From a virus: 48,223 nt of DNA. The stretch spans positions 1-48,223 of IMG/VR virus record IMGVR_UViG_3300037153_000029, one strand, 5' to 3'. Below, in pieces: positions 20,132-28,379 of the stretch. Below the pieces are notes generated by a model that was not told the origin of the DNA, made no database searches, and saw only the letters and a list, made by a program, of their open reading frames with translations. Position 1 is the stretch's first letter. Every line of letters begins with the position of its first letter. The position numbers were made by a program, and so were the translations under genes.

Positions 20132-21764
20132 TCTTGGACCCTTCAAGCACGGCGTCAGCTGGGCTGACGTTCCGACATCAGTCATCTCGCCTGTCGTTGC
20201 AGTCGCAGGCATCAACGTCGTCATCGGCTCGGCCCCGTTGCATCTTTCGGCGAACGGCAAGAACGCGATCAACAAGCCGCGCGTCTACAATCGATTTGAA
20301 GACGCAGTCGCTGAACTCGGCTATTCAGCAGACTGGGACACCTACGACATCTGTGAGCACATGGACGCAGTCTTCGTTGAGTTCGGCGTCTTTCCCGTCG
20401 TCTACATCGCAGTCAACGACCCTGAAGCCGGCGCTGTCGACTTTCCCGCGACGTCGTTTGATCTGATCAATGGTCGCATCGACACGCAAGAGGAGCTGAT
20501 TCGCTGGACGATCGTTGTCGCTCCCGGGGCGATGGCGTCTGCAGCGGCGCCTGCGAGCGGTGCAGCTGCAGGCAGTGGCGTTCCGCCGTCGTCAACGCCG
20601 CCAAAGAAAAAGAAAAAGGGCGGCAACGGCGAACCCGCTCCGCAAGCGGGCGGCGACTATGTCGAGGGCACTGACTATCTCGTGAGCTACTCGAAGACAG
20701 GCACTGTGATCATCACGCGCATCGCGGGCGGTGCGATTCCCGCTGATGACTCGTCAATCTTGGTGAGCGGCAAGAATCCGAGCGCGACAGCGATCACGGC
20801 TGCAGACATCATCGGCGGCGTCGACGCAGGCACAGGCGTGCGCACTGGTCTCGAAGTGATCGAAGACGTCTTTCAACAGACTGGCTATGTGCCGGGCGTG
20901 ATCATCTGCCCGAAGTTCTCGAAAGACCCAGTCGTCGCAGCAGCGATGGAAGCGAAGTGCGAGAACATCAACGGCTGCTTCGCTTGCACTTGCTTGATCG
21001 ATGTCGACACGACCGCAGTCACAGCTGCGCAGGATGTGAAAGACTGGAAAGAGACGAACAACATCGTCTTTCCGCGTCAAGAATGCTTGTTCGGCAAGCC
21101 CGCGCTCAAGGGCGCGATGGTCGGCGAACCCGGCTCAGCAGTCGCAATCGACAAAGTGTTCAACTTCGCGAGCCAGCAGGGGCCGCTGCTGCAATGGACT
21201 GACGCTTATCGCGGCAACGGGTTGCCGTATCACTCGCCGTCGAACAAAAATCTGCGCATGAACGCACTGCTCGTTGAAGACGGCAGCGAACTGCCGATGC
21301 ACCTCTACGACGCGAACATGCTGAACAGTCAAGGCGTCATCACAGCGCTGAACTGGATTGGTGGCTGGCGCTCGTGGGGCAACCGGACTGCTGCGTATCC
21401 AGCGAACACTGACGTCAAAGACATGTTCATCAGTGTGCGTCGCATGTTCGACTTTATCGGGAACTCGATCGTGCTGACGATCTGGCAGAAAGTCGATGAG
21501 CCGGGCAATCGTCGCTTGATCGACGCGATCGTGAACTCGCTGCAGCTCTGGCTCGACGGCTTGAGCAACAGCGAAGCGCTGCTCGGTGCGCGCATCGAGT
21601 TTCGTCACGACGAGAACCCGACGACCGAATTGCTCAACGGTCACTACGTCTTTCACGTCTTCATCGCCGTGCCGACTCCAGCTGAGTGGCTGGACTTCCG
21701 AATCGAGTATTGGCTGCCGTATGTTCAAAACTTGTGGCCGGAGGAAGCGACCGCAGCAGCGTAG
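20124..21764 (+). CDS. Contractile tail sheath protein
   Basis: 546 aa. The sheath subunit contracts to drive the tube through the envelope. Seen: FKHGVSWADVPTSVISPVVA with AGINVVIGSAP (N-terminal sheath domain), GVRTGLEVIEDVFQQTGYVP, VIICPKFSKDPVVAAAMEAK, the conserved GWRSWGNRTAAYP, and a C-terminal handshake region with EFRHDENPTTELLNGHYVFH. A low-complexity insert (PPKKKKKGGNGEPAPQ, near residues 155-170) interrupts the usual barrel domain. The Mu/P2-type family defines the phage as a myovirus. Confidence 0.95.
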   Translation: MPNLGPFKHGVSWADVPTSVISPVVAVAGINVVIGSAPLHLSANGKNAINKPRVYNRFEDAVAELGYSADWDTYDICEHMDAVFVEFGVFPVVYIAVNDPEAGAVDFPATSFDLINGRIDTQEELIRWTIVVAPGAMASAAAPASGAAAGSGVPPSSTPPKKKKKGGNGEPAPQAGGDYVEGTDYLVSYSKTGTVIITRIAGGAIPADDSSILVSGKNPSATAITAADIIGGVDAGTGVRTGLEVIEDVFQQTGYVPGVIICPKFSKDPVVAAAMEAKCENINGCFACTCLIDVDTTAVTAAQDVKDWKETNNIVFPRQECLFGKPALKGAMVGEPGSAVAIDKVFNFASQQGPLLQWTDAYRGNGLPYHSPSNKNLRMNALLVEDGSELPMHLYDANMLNSQGVITALNWIGGWRSWGNRTAAYPANTDVKDMFISVRRMFDFIGNSIVLTIWQKVDEPGNRRLIDAIVNSLQLWLDGLSNSEALLGARIEFRHDENPTTELLNGHYVFHVFIAVPTPAEWLDFRIEYWLPYVQNLWPEEATAAA

Positions 21765-21781
21765 GAGGTTAAACAACAACA

Positions 21782-22309
21782 ATGAGAATCCCAAATCACG
21801 TAGCCAACTATTCAATCTTTCTCGCAGGCCGGCGTTTGATCGGTCTCGCTGACGTCACGTTGTCGAACTCGCAGAATCTTGTCGACACGCTGAAAGGCAG
21901 CGGCATCTTCGGCGAGATCGAGATGCCGACGCAGGCGCACTACCAATCAATGACAGTGACGCTCAACTGGCTGACAATCGTCGACGACACGCTCTTCGCG
22001 ACGATTCAAGACGGCGCGCAGCTCGACGCATGGGCAGCACATCAACTGCACGACAGCGGCACGAACAAGATCATTCACGAGGGCTGGCGCTATGTCATGG
22101 GCACAGTGCCGAAGTCGCTCAACTGGGGCAAGCTCGAAGTCGGCACCAAGGGCGAGGGCGTCAGCGAATATGAGGTGATCAGTCTGCGCGTATTTCGCAA
22201 TGATCGCGTCGTCTACGAGATGGACAAAGAAAATGCCGTATCGCGGCAGTGGAACGGCATCCAGCTTGTCGACAATGCGCGCAACATCAGACAGTTGATC
22301 GGCTTGTAA
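21782..22309 (+). CDS. Major tail tube protein
   Basis: 175 aa, usual length of P2 FII-type tube proteins. Seen: VANYSIFLAGRRLIGLADVT, GSGIFGEIEMPTQAHYQSMT, GWRYVMGTVPKSLNWGKLEV, and the C-terminal VYEMDKENAVSRQWNGIQL, the typical end of this family. A strong SD (GGAGG, 21766-21770) precedes the ATG by 11 nt, fitting high expression of a structural subunit. Confidence 0.95.
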   Translation: MRIPNHVANYSIFLAGRRLIGLADVTLSNSQNLVDTLKGSGIFGEIEMPTQAHYQSMTVTLNWLTIVDDTLFATIQDGAQLDAWAAHQLHDSGTNKIIHEGWRYVMGTVPKSLNWGKLEVGTKGEGVSEYEVISLRVFRNDRVVYEMDKENAVSRQWNGIQLVDNARNIRQLIGL

Positions 22310-22339
22310 CCAAAAGGAGATTCGACGTAGACTGCGTTC

Positions 22340-22765
22340 ATGCACACGAACGATCACACAGAGACGGAGCCGGTGAACCGGCTTGAGACGAGCGTCGAAA
22401 CAGACGACGAGCGCGACTTCCGCGACATCGCAATCGAAGCGCCGAAGCCACCATGGCGAATGAAGATCGAACCGCCGCTTGAGTTTGACGGCGAGAAATA
22501 CAGCGAGCTGGTTCTCGACTTCGATTCATTGATCGCGAAAGATTTCGTGCGCGCAGAGCGAACGTTCACTCGCATCTACAAGCCGGACAAGAATGAGACG
22601 GCTGTGCTGCCTGAGATGAAACACGAATATCAGTGCGTCCTCGCTGCACAGGTTGCCGATGTCCCGATCGGCGTCATCTATAAACTGCCACGGCGTTACT
22701 ACATACCGCTGCGGCTTGAAGTCCTAAAAGCCTGTGGCAGCTCGCCGGAAGAGGAGAAAGTGTAA
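22340..22765 (+). CDS. Tail assembly chaperone, gpE/gp41 family
   Basis: 141 aa in the zero frame. The pattern EPPLEFDGEKYSELVLDFDS, LIAKDFVRAER is the signature of the E/41/14 tail assembly chaperones, which bind the tape measure during tail growth. They are normally made as a short form and a frameshifted long form. The -1 frame is open across the 3' end (22720-22932), so the long form is probably produced at CTAAAAG (22724-22730). Located between tube and tape measure, as expected. Confidence 0.85.
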   Translation: MHTNDHTETEPVNRLETSVETDDERDFRDIAIEAPKPPWRMKIEPPLEFDGEKYSELVLDFDSLIAKDFVRAERTFTRIYKPDKNETAVLPEMKHEYQCVLAAQVADVPIGVIYKLPRRYYIPLRLEVLKACGSSPEEEKV

Positions 22766-22932
22766 CAGCACTCCTGCGCACAATCGCGATGCGTCTGGCG
22801 CGCGCCGGTTGCGGCAGCGTCAGCTACTGGATGGAGCTGCCGGTCTCGGAGCTTGCACGTTATTTGATCGAACTCGTCGATCAGTTGGAGGACGAACGAG
22901 AGGCGCAAGAGAGCGCCGCAAAAGGGAGGTGA
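22720..22932 (+). CDS. Frameshifted extension of tail chaperone (gpE'-like)
   Basis: Open in the -1 frame relative to the chaperone from 22720 to the TGA at 22930-22932. The stretch after the zero-frame stop reads MRLARAGCGSVSYWMELPVS then ELARYLIELVDQLEDE, the typical helical extension (methionine, small residue, ELa.Y.elve) of frameshifted chaperones. An ATG at 22789 would give a 47-aa separate protein, but it lacks an SD. Frameshift fusion of about 196 aa is preferred. Confidence 0.7.
   Translation, partial: SPKSLWQLAGRGESVTALLRTIAMRLARAGCGSVSYWMELPVSELARYLIELVDQLEDEREAQESAAKGR
22724..22730 (+). other. Candidate -1 frameshift site
   Basis: CTAAAAG with zero-frame codons CTA AAA GCC. The Lys-tRNA on AAA can re-pair with AAA after a one-base slip. 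It falls within the only 46-nt overlap (22720-22765) where both frames are open. Not a perfect X XXY YYZ heptamer. Confidence 0.5.
22925..22930 (+). promoter_or_regulatory. Shine-Dalgarno deciding the TTG start of the tape measure gene
   Basis: GGAGGT (within GGGAGGTGATG) is a near-perfect SD 8 nt before TTG 22939. Nearby ATGs are out of frame and reach a stop after a few codons. Confidence 0.8.
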
Positions 22933-22938
22933 TGATGA

Positions 22939-24840
22939 TTGGCTGAAGCACGTCGAGAATATCAAGCGATCTTCGCGATCGGCGGCAAGCTGCTTGGTTC
23001 GTTTCGCAGCACGATGGTCGCAGCGCAAGCGCGCTTGAAAAAGCTGCAGGTCGCTGCGATCGCCGTCGGGCGTGCAGTCAAGACGATGTTTCTCGGCGTC
23101 GCGGGACTCGCCGGGCTTGGCGGCTTTCTTGCGATCGCCGAAACGCTGAAAAGTCTCTTCGCGGGCGCGACTGATCAAGCGATCGAGGCGCTGCATCGCG
23201 AGCGCGAGCTGACGACAGCGCTGATGAAGAACAACATCATCCGCAAGCAAGGTATCGAGTTCGCGCAGCGACAGAACGCGATGATCTTCAAGCAGGCAGA
23301 CGCGCTCGGACAAGTCGGCGTCGTCAGCGAGGACATGTTCAAGAACATGGCAGTGACGCTCGCTGAAGCTGGCGTGCCGACAAAGCAGATCATCGATTCG
23401 CTTGCGCCAATGGGCGATATTCTCGCGCAGATGAAAGGCGTCAAGGCGACCGAAGAGGACTCGATCGCGCTCGCGAACGCAATGGGTCGCGCGATCAACA
23501 CGGGGCAGATGCGACCGATGCGCGCGTTCATCAAAGACTTGAGCGCCGCTGATCAGAAGCAGTTCAAAGCACTGAAGACGCGACAGCAGATGCTCGATTT
23601 TCTGATCAAGCGAATGCAGTTCGCAGCTGGCGCAAACGTGCGCGAAGGCAAGACGAGCGAGGGCACAGTCAAGATGCTGCAGAATCGAATGCAGCAGCTG
23701 CGCGAAGAGATCGGCATGAAGATGCTGCCGATGCAAAAAAAAATGGCGGAGCTGTGGCTGAAAGCGCTGCCAAAACTTGAGCCGGTCATTCTCACAGGAC
23801 TCGACAAGCTCAGTGAAGTGATGGATTGGTTCATCACAAACGGTCCCGCGATCATCAGTGTCTTCAGAACGCTGACCGGGTTCAGCTGGAAGATTCTCAC
23901 GACTGAGTTCAATTTGCTCTCTGCAGCATGGCAGGGCATCAAGGGCTTGCCGCAGACACTCGCTGACATGTGGAACTGGCTGATGCAATTCCCTGCAATC
24001 TCTGGCGTGTTTCAGCCGTTGATTGATGCGTTCAACGATCTGTGGGACACGCTGGCTTCCGTCGACTGGGGTGCAGTTTTCGAGGGTCTGAAGCAAGCGG
24101 CTGAAATAGTGTTCGCGCCACTCTTGCTGCAAATCAAGCTCTGCAAAGTCGCATGGGATGCGTTCGTCAAAGCGTTTCCCAGCGCGCCGTCAGTCATCAA
24201 AGGCGTGTTGCTCGACATCGGGCGAGCCGTCACATCCGCGCTTCTGTTGCCGCTGCGAGCAGTCACTGCTGAACTTAAACTGATCAACTGGGCTTTCGGA
24301 TTTTTGCCGAAAAAATTACAGCCACTGGGCGGAATGCCTGCCGGGGCAGGTGGTGGTGGTGGCGGCGCTGCAGGTGACGCGGGCGAAGCTGCTGCGCGTG
24401 CAGCTGCGAACATTCCCAGCACGCAGTATTCAGGCACGCGAATGCAGCAAGCAGCGCAGATTCAAGCTGAGCAGATCAGAGCGGGCACAGCTGCGCCTGA
24501 TCTACCGCCGGACACGACTCATGCCTATGGCGGCATCGTGCGCGGTCTGACACGTTCATGGCTTGGCGAGCGCGGTCCCGAAGCAGTCATTCCGTTGAGC
24601 GGCGGCCGACGAGCTGAATCGCTGCTCAACTACGCGAGCAGAGCGCTGGGCATGGGCGGCGTCGGCGGTGCAACGCATCTCAGTTTTGCGCCGAACATCG
24701 TCATTCACGGCAACGCGACCGAGTCTGAACAGCGAGCAATGGACACTCGTTTGCGCGATCTCGCGCGTGACTTCATCGATCAATTTTCTCGCGCTCAGAA
24801 TCACGAGCGTCGTCTCAGCTACGAAAGCGGCTACGGATGA
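22939..24840 (+). CDS. Tail tape measure protein
   Basis: 633 aa, TTG start chosen from the consensus SD just upstream. Residues 1-65 form a basic helical head; a hydrophobic segment (MFLGVAGLAGLGGFLAIAE) near residue 50 is typical of tape measures. The middle is helical with KTSEGTVKMLQNRMQQLREE, a phage tape-measure motif. The C-terminus has a Gly-rich hinge, then GLTRSWLGERGPEAVIPLSG, conserved in many tape measures. At 633 aa it implies a short tail (roughly 0.15 nm per residue, a general rule). Confidence 0.92.
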   Translation: MAEARREYQAIFAIGGKLLGSFRSTMVAAQARLKKLQVAAIAVGRAVKTMFLGVAGLAGLGGFLAIAETLKSLFAGATDQAIEALHRERELTTALMKNNIIRKQGIEFAQRQNAMIFKQADALGQVGVVSEDMFKNMAVTLAEAGVPTKQIIDSLAPMGDILAQMKGVKATEEDSIALANAMGRAINTGQMRPMRAFIKDLSAADQKQFKALKTRQQMLDFLIKRMQFAAGANVREGKTSEGTVKMLQNRMQQLREEIGMKMLPMQKKMAELWLKALPKLEPVILTGLDKLSEVMDWFITNGPAIISVFRTLTGFSWKILTTEFNLLSAAWQGIKGLPQTLADMWNWLMQFPAISGVFQPLIDAFNDLWDTLASVDWGAVFEGLKQAAEIVFAPLLLQIKLCKVAWDAFVKAFPSAPSVIKGVLLDIGRAVTSALLLPLRAVTAELKLINWAFGFLPKKLQPLGGMPAGAGGGGGGAAGDAGEAAARAAANIPSTQYSGTRMQQAAQIQAEQIRAGTAAPDLPPDTTHAYGGIVRGLTRSWLGERGPEAVIPLSGGRRAESLLNYASRALGMGGVGGATHLSFAPNIVIHGNATESEQRAMDTRLRDLARDFIDQFSRAQNHERRLSYESGYG

Positions 24841-25064
24841 GAATCTACATTTCAACGCAAGGTGACTGGTGGGACTTGATTGCGCTGCGCGTCTACGGGA
24901 TGCGTCGCGGCGACGATCATCTGATGCACAAGCTGATCGAAGCGAACTACGCACTGCGCGACGTCTGTCACTTCCCAGCTGGTCTCGTCGTCTACGTACC
25001 CGACGTCCCGACGCGCACAGAGATTCCGCTCGTTCCGTGGAAGCTCGCGAGTGTTGTGACATGA
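24837..25064 (+). CDS. Tail protein X (LysM-like)
   Basis: 75 aa: TQGDWWDLIALRVYGMRRGD, LIEANYALRDVCHFPAGLVV, VPDVP. This is the P2 gpX pattern, a LysM-like module that helps assemble the tail tip and may contact peptidoglycan. Starts in an ATGA overlap with the tape measure and ends in an ATGA overlap with the 21-aa frame that follows. Confidence 0.9.
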   Translation: MRIYISTQGDWWDLIALRVYGMRRGDDHLMHKLIEANYALRDVCHFPAGLVVYVPDVPTRTEIPLVPWKLASVVT

Positions 25065-25126
25065 AAGCGCAAACAAAACCAATCCTACGCAATCCTCGAC
25101 CGCTCCCTGAGCGCCCTAGCACATGA
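25061..25126 (+). CDS. 21-codon coupled micro-ORF
   Basis: ATG at 25061 overlaps the stop of gene X, and its TGA overlaps the ATG of gene D, so the frame fills the gap exactly. Peptide: MKAQTKPILRNPRPLPERPS plus T, very Pro/Arg-rich. No SD. It may be a peptide in its own right or only a coupling device carrying ribosomes from X to D. Confidence 0.5.
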   Translation: MKAQTKPILRNPRPLPERPST

Positions 25127-26337
25127 TCTCAGTCATCACGCAAGTCAGAGCAGCGCGCCCGTCGATCGTGATGGACGGAAAAGACTACTACAGCTCACTG
25201 GCTCCGTATTTGCTGACGCTCAGCTACACTGACAACTGCGACGGCGAGAAAGCTGACGACTTGCAGCTGCAGCTCGCTGATCGCGATCGACGTTTCATCA
25301 GCGATTGGCGACCCGACATCGGCGCTTTCATTGACGTGTCGATCATCGCTGAGCGCTGGTTTTCGCCGAATGCTGCTGGGATCTCGCTCGATTGCGGTCG
25401 CTTCTGGATTGACTCGCTCGACTTCGAGCTGCCCGCGCACACAGTCAGCGTCAAAGCGACGTCGATTCCGACACAAGCGCACTTGAAAGCGAACGACGAA
25501 ACGCGCGGCTGGGAAAAGACATCGCTGAAAGACATCGTCACGCAGATCGCTGGCGAAAACAGCATGGAAGTCGACTGGCAAGCTGACGTCAATCCGCGCT
25601 ACAATCGCGTGGAGCAGACTGAAGAGAGCGCGCTCAGCTTCATCAAGAAACGCGCGAACGATTCGAAGCTCGCGATCAAAGTGCATCGCAACAAGATCGT
25701 GGTCTTCGACCCGCAGAAACTCGAACAAGCGGCGCCGAAGTTCTGTCTCGTCTACGGCAGCACATCGCCCGACGTCGGTGTGGCGTTTTATCAGCTCAAA
25801 GGCGCGCAGTTCTCGCTCAAAGTCACTGACAGTCAGAAAAAAGCGACCGTGTCACATCTGAATCCTGAGACGGGCACAAACAGTCAGGGCGTCTTCGATG
25901 CTGGCGCGGGCGGCGGCGAACTGACATCGCCCTCGCGCGGCACGCTGCTTTCAGGCGCAGTCGACAAGTGGAATCAGAACGTGAACATCAACCCAGAAGA
26001 GCACGGCGACGGCGATCAAGGCGAAGAGGGTGACGGCGGCAACGGCGGCGGTGACGGCAGTCTGCGCGAAGAGCAGCCAGTCTCAGAATGGAACGAGCCG
26101 AGCAGCGCTGGCGCTTCACGACGTGCGAAAGCTGAAGTGCGCGACGCGAACAAAGACACAGAGACAGCATCGATCGAGATGGGTATCGGCAATCCGCTGA
26201 TCGCGGCAGGTCAGACTTTCACGCTCAAGGGCGTCGGCCAGTTCGACGGAAAATGGTTCGTCAAAACTGCGCAGCACGACGTCGGCGAGATTTACGAAAC
26301 GAAGCTCAGCGTGCGACGCTGCTTGGAGGGCTATTGA
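25123..26337 (+). CDS. Baseplate hub, late control protein D-like
   Basis: 404 aa. Matches gpD-type hub proteins: LTLSYTDNCDGEKADDLQLQ, LADRDRRFISDW, FWIDSLDFELPAHTVSVKAT, KTSLKDIVTQIAGENSMEVD, then KVTDSQKKATVSHLNP. The C-terminal half has an acidic Gly-rich insert (HGDGDQGEEGDGGNGGGDGS) before the last barrel (GQTFTLKGVGQFDGKWFVKT). The hub is the connector between tube and spike; P2 D also gave the family its late-control name. Confidence 0.9.
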   Translation: MISVITQVRAARPSIVMDGKDYYSSLAPYLLTLSYTDNCDGEKADDLQLQLADRDRRFISDWRPDIGAFIDVSIIAERWFSPNAAGISLDCGRFWIDSLDFELPAHTVSVKATSIPTQAHLKANDETRGWEKTSLKDIVTQIAGENSMEVDWQADVNPRYNRVEQTEESALSFIKKRANDSKLAIKVHRNKIVVFDPQKLEQAAPKFCLVYGSTSPDVGVAFYQLKGAQFSLKVTDSQKKATVSHLNPETGTNSQGVFDAGAGGGELTSPSRGTLLSGAVDKWNQNVNINPEEHGDGDQGEEGDGGNGGGDGSLREEQPVSEWNEPSSAGASRRAKAEVRDANKDTETASIEMGIGNPLIAAGQTFTLKGVGQFDGKWFVKTAQHDVGEIYETKLSVRRCLEGY

Positions 26338-26338
26338 T

Positions 26339-27118
26339 ATGGGACGCAAAAATCTACTCGCAGACACTGACTACACGAGCGGCAGAGACAACCGCTACAA
26401 ATCGAGCGTGCTGATGGGATTCGTGTCGAAGATCGAGTGCGACGACAAGCACGCGAACGTTCGAGTGATCATGCCCGATCGCATCGATCACGAAGGCACA
26501 CCGCTGAACACGAAGCCGATTCCAGTGCTGCAGATCGCGTCGAGCGCGAAGAAAAGTTTCGCGATGCCGCGATTGAAAGACGTCGTCGCGATCGTGAAGA
26601 TGCCGAACTCAACGAGTGACTACTTTGTGATCGGTTCTTTCTACACGCCGCGCAACCCGCCGCCAGTGACAGACCCGCTCGTCGACTACACAGAATGGGA
26701 AGGCGGGCACATTCAGAAGTTCGACGCGAACGAAGACGCTGACGTCTTTCTGACGCAAGATTTCAAGGGCGGCTGGGATGCGACGATCAAGAAAGACGTC
26801 AATCTCAAGACGACTGACGGCGCGAAGTTTAACATCGAAGCCGACGGCGACGTGCTGATGAAGTCTGCGAGCGGCAACATCAACATCGAAAGCCCGACCG
26901 GCACAGTCACGATCAAGCAGGACGTCATCGAACTGAACGCGACGACGATCAAGCTGATTGGTCATGTGATCGTGACAGGCGCAATCGATCAGAGTGGCGG
27001 CGTGCATCACGACCCGAACGGCTTTCACACAACTGGGCGCGCACGCGAAGAGGAGCTGCTGCGCAGGATTGCAGCGCTTGAAGAGCGCGTCACAGCGCTC
27101 GAAGGGAGAGCAGCATGA
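26339..27118 (+). CDS. Baseplate spike protein V-like
   Basis: 259 aa. N-terminal OB-fold (GFVSKIECDDKHANVRVIMP), PVLQIASSAKKSFAMPRLKD, then a beta-helical needle with strands rich in Asp/Thr/Ile (NLKTTDGAKFNIEADGDVLM, NINIESPTGTVTIKQDVIEL) and a C-terminal coiled coil (RRIAALEERVTALEGR). A GVHHDPNGFHTTG stretch (near residue 220) may bind the apical metal ion. Punctures the outer membrane; position next to D fits. Confidence 0.9.
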   Translation: MGRKNLLADTDYTSGRDNRYKSSVLMGFVSKIECDDKHANVRVIMPDRIDHEGTPLNTKPIPVLQIASSAKKSFAMPRLKDVVAIVKMPNSTSDYFVIGSFYTPRNPPPVTDPLVDYTEWEGGHIQKFDANEDADVFLTQDFKGGWDATIKKDVNLKTTDGAKFNIEADGDVLMKSASGNINIESPTGTVTIKQDVIELNATTIKLIGHVIVTGAIDQSGGVHHDPNGFHTTGRAREEELLRRIAALEERVTALEGRAA

Positions 27119-27576
27119 CTGAAGGCATCTTTGGAGCAATCATCTTTGGACGCGCACGCGGGCGCATTCACACGTTCGAAGAGATCAATCGCACCTACAA
27201 AGGGCGCTTCGGTTCGCACATGGTTCACTTGCGCAAGCCGCTGCTCGAATGGGCTGGCAACGATCTGCTTGAGATCGAGATCAATGTGCATCTGAACGCC
27301 AGCTGGTGCGGCGACCCGCTGCCGATTCTTGCTGAGTGGCATTTCTTTCATGAGAACGCGCTCGCGGCGCCGCTGATCATTGGCGGCAAACCCATGGGAC
27401 CGGGTCTGTCGATGTTCGTGATCGATCAGATGAGCGAGCATCACAAGCACTGGCTGCCCGGCGGTCGACTGATCGCTGTTGAGCTGCAGATCAGTTTCAA
27501 AGAATATATTCCGTTCACTGAGGGCTTGCTCTCATCGCTCGGCATTCCGGGCTTTATCGGAGCAGGCGCAATCTGA
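27115..27576 (+). CDS. Tail protein U-like (P2 gpU)
   Basis: 153 aa. HLRKPLLEWAGNDLLEIEIN, LNASWCGDPLPILAEW and the C-terminal GGRLIAVELQISFKEYIP match P2 gpU. In P2 the order is T-U-D; here U follows V, so the order differs. Role: a small tail-end protein required for tail completion or baseplate assembly. Confidence 0.85.
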   Translation: MTEGIFGAIIFGRARGRIHTFEEINRTYKGRFGSHMVHLRKPLLEWAGNDLLEIEINVHLNASWCGDPLPILAEWHFFHENALAAPLIIGGKPMGPGLSMFVIDQMSEHHKHWLPGGRLIAVELQISFKEYIPFTEGLLSSLGIPGFIGAGAI

Positions 27577-28379
27577 TGACAGCAGTCACACAAACACCAA
27601 TGACGCAATCGCGCAGCGACCCATCGACAGCGTCGCTCGGTGCGAATTGGCGTCTTCAATTTGCTGACGCTGACGGCATCCCGTTGAATATGCTCAGCTT
27701 CGAGCAGATCGATTTCGGTGCGATCTCTTACAAAGAAATTTTTCAGAACGTGAAGACGATTCTCGCCACGCCGCTTTTCAGCGCTGCGCTTGAACGCACG
27801 CTCGGTCTCGATCAAACGATCGTCGATCGCCCGATCACGCAAGCTGACGACGCGACAGTCGCGATTCTCGTCGCGATCAATCAATGGGAACCACGCGTCG
27901 AAGTCGTCTCGATCTCATTCGACTACAGTGACGCGCTCAACGGTCATCTGATTGTGAACATTCAGCTGAAGATCAAGAATGTGATCTACGGCACGAACGA
28001 ACCCTACACAGCGAAAGACATCGGCTCGACGCCAGAGAAAGTGACGCAAGTTCCGCCCGTGATTGAACCCGTGCCGGGACCGCCGGGCATAAAAGGCGAC
28101 ACGGGGCCGCGCGGCTCGCTCTGGTTCGCGGGCACAACAGACCCAACAGCAGTGAAGACACTCGAACCGATTCACATCAAGGGCGGCGTGCCAGTCACGG
28201 GACCGAAAGGCGAGCAGGGCGATCAAGGCAGACGTGCAAGCGCTTGGTTCAAGGGCACAGTCGACCCGAGCGCAGCGACATTGACGCCGCAAGCTGGCGA
28301 CATGTATCTCAACGCTTCGAACGGGGACGTCTGGCAGTTCGATGCAGCGACAGTCTCGTGGAGGCGAGTCAACAGATGA
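27576..28379 (+). CDS. gp25/W-like baseplate protein fused to collagen-like tail
   Basis: 267 aa. Residues 30-145 are the gp25/GpW domain (ISYKEIFQNVKTILATPLFS, ALNGHLIVNIQLKIKN), the baseplate wedge component that initiates sheath assembly. P2 W is about 115 aa. The C-terminal 110 residues add two collagen-like runs (GPPGIKGDTGPRG, GPKGEQGDQGRR) and two similar modules with SLWFAGTTDPTAV / SAWFKGTVDPSAA. They end in GDMYLNASNGDVWQF, a form common in tail-fibre tips. The fusion is uncommon. Confidence 0.85.
   Translation: MTAVTQTPMTQSRSDPSTASLGANWRLQFADADGIPLNMLSFEQIDFGAISYKEIFQNVKTILATPLFSAALERTLGLDQTIVDRPITQADDATVAILVAINQWEPRVEVVSISFDYSDALNGHLIVNIQLKIKNVIYGTNEPYTAKDIGSTPEKVTQVPPVIEPVPGPPGIKGDTGPRGSLWFAGTTDPTAVKTLEPIHIKGGVPVTGPKGEQGDQGRRASAWFKGTVDPSAATLTPQAGDMYLNASNGDVWQFDAATVSWRRVNR

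Noticed and set aside
22747-22758. GGAGAAAG as the chaperone frameshift site
   Set aside because: In the zero frame GAG AAA GTG, a one-base slip does not preserve pairing for either tRNA; CTAAAAG upstream is better.
22699-24132. 477-codon minus-strand open frame opposite the tape measure gene
   Set aside because: His/Arg/Leu-rich shadow produced by the codon bias of the tape measure gene; it also crosses the chaperone extension. The plus-strand gene has a consensus SD and family motifs.
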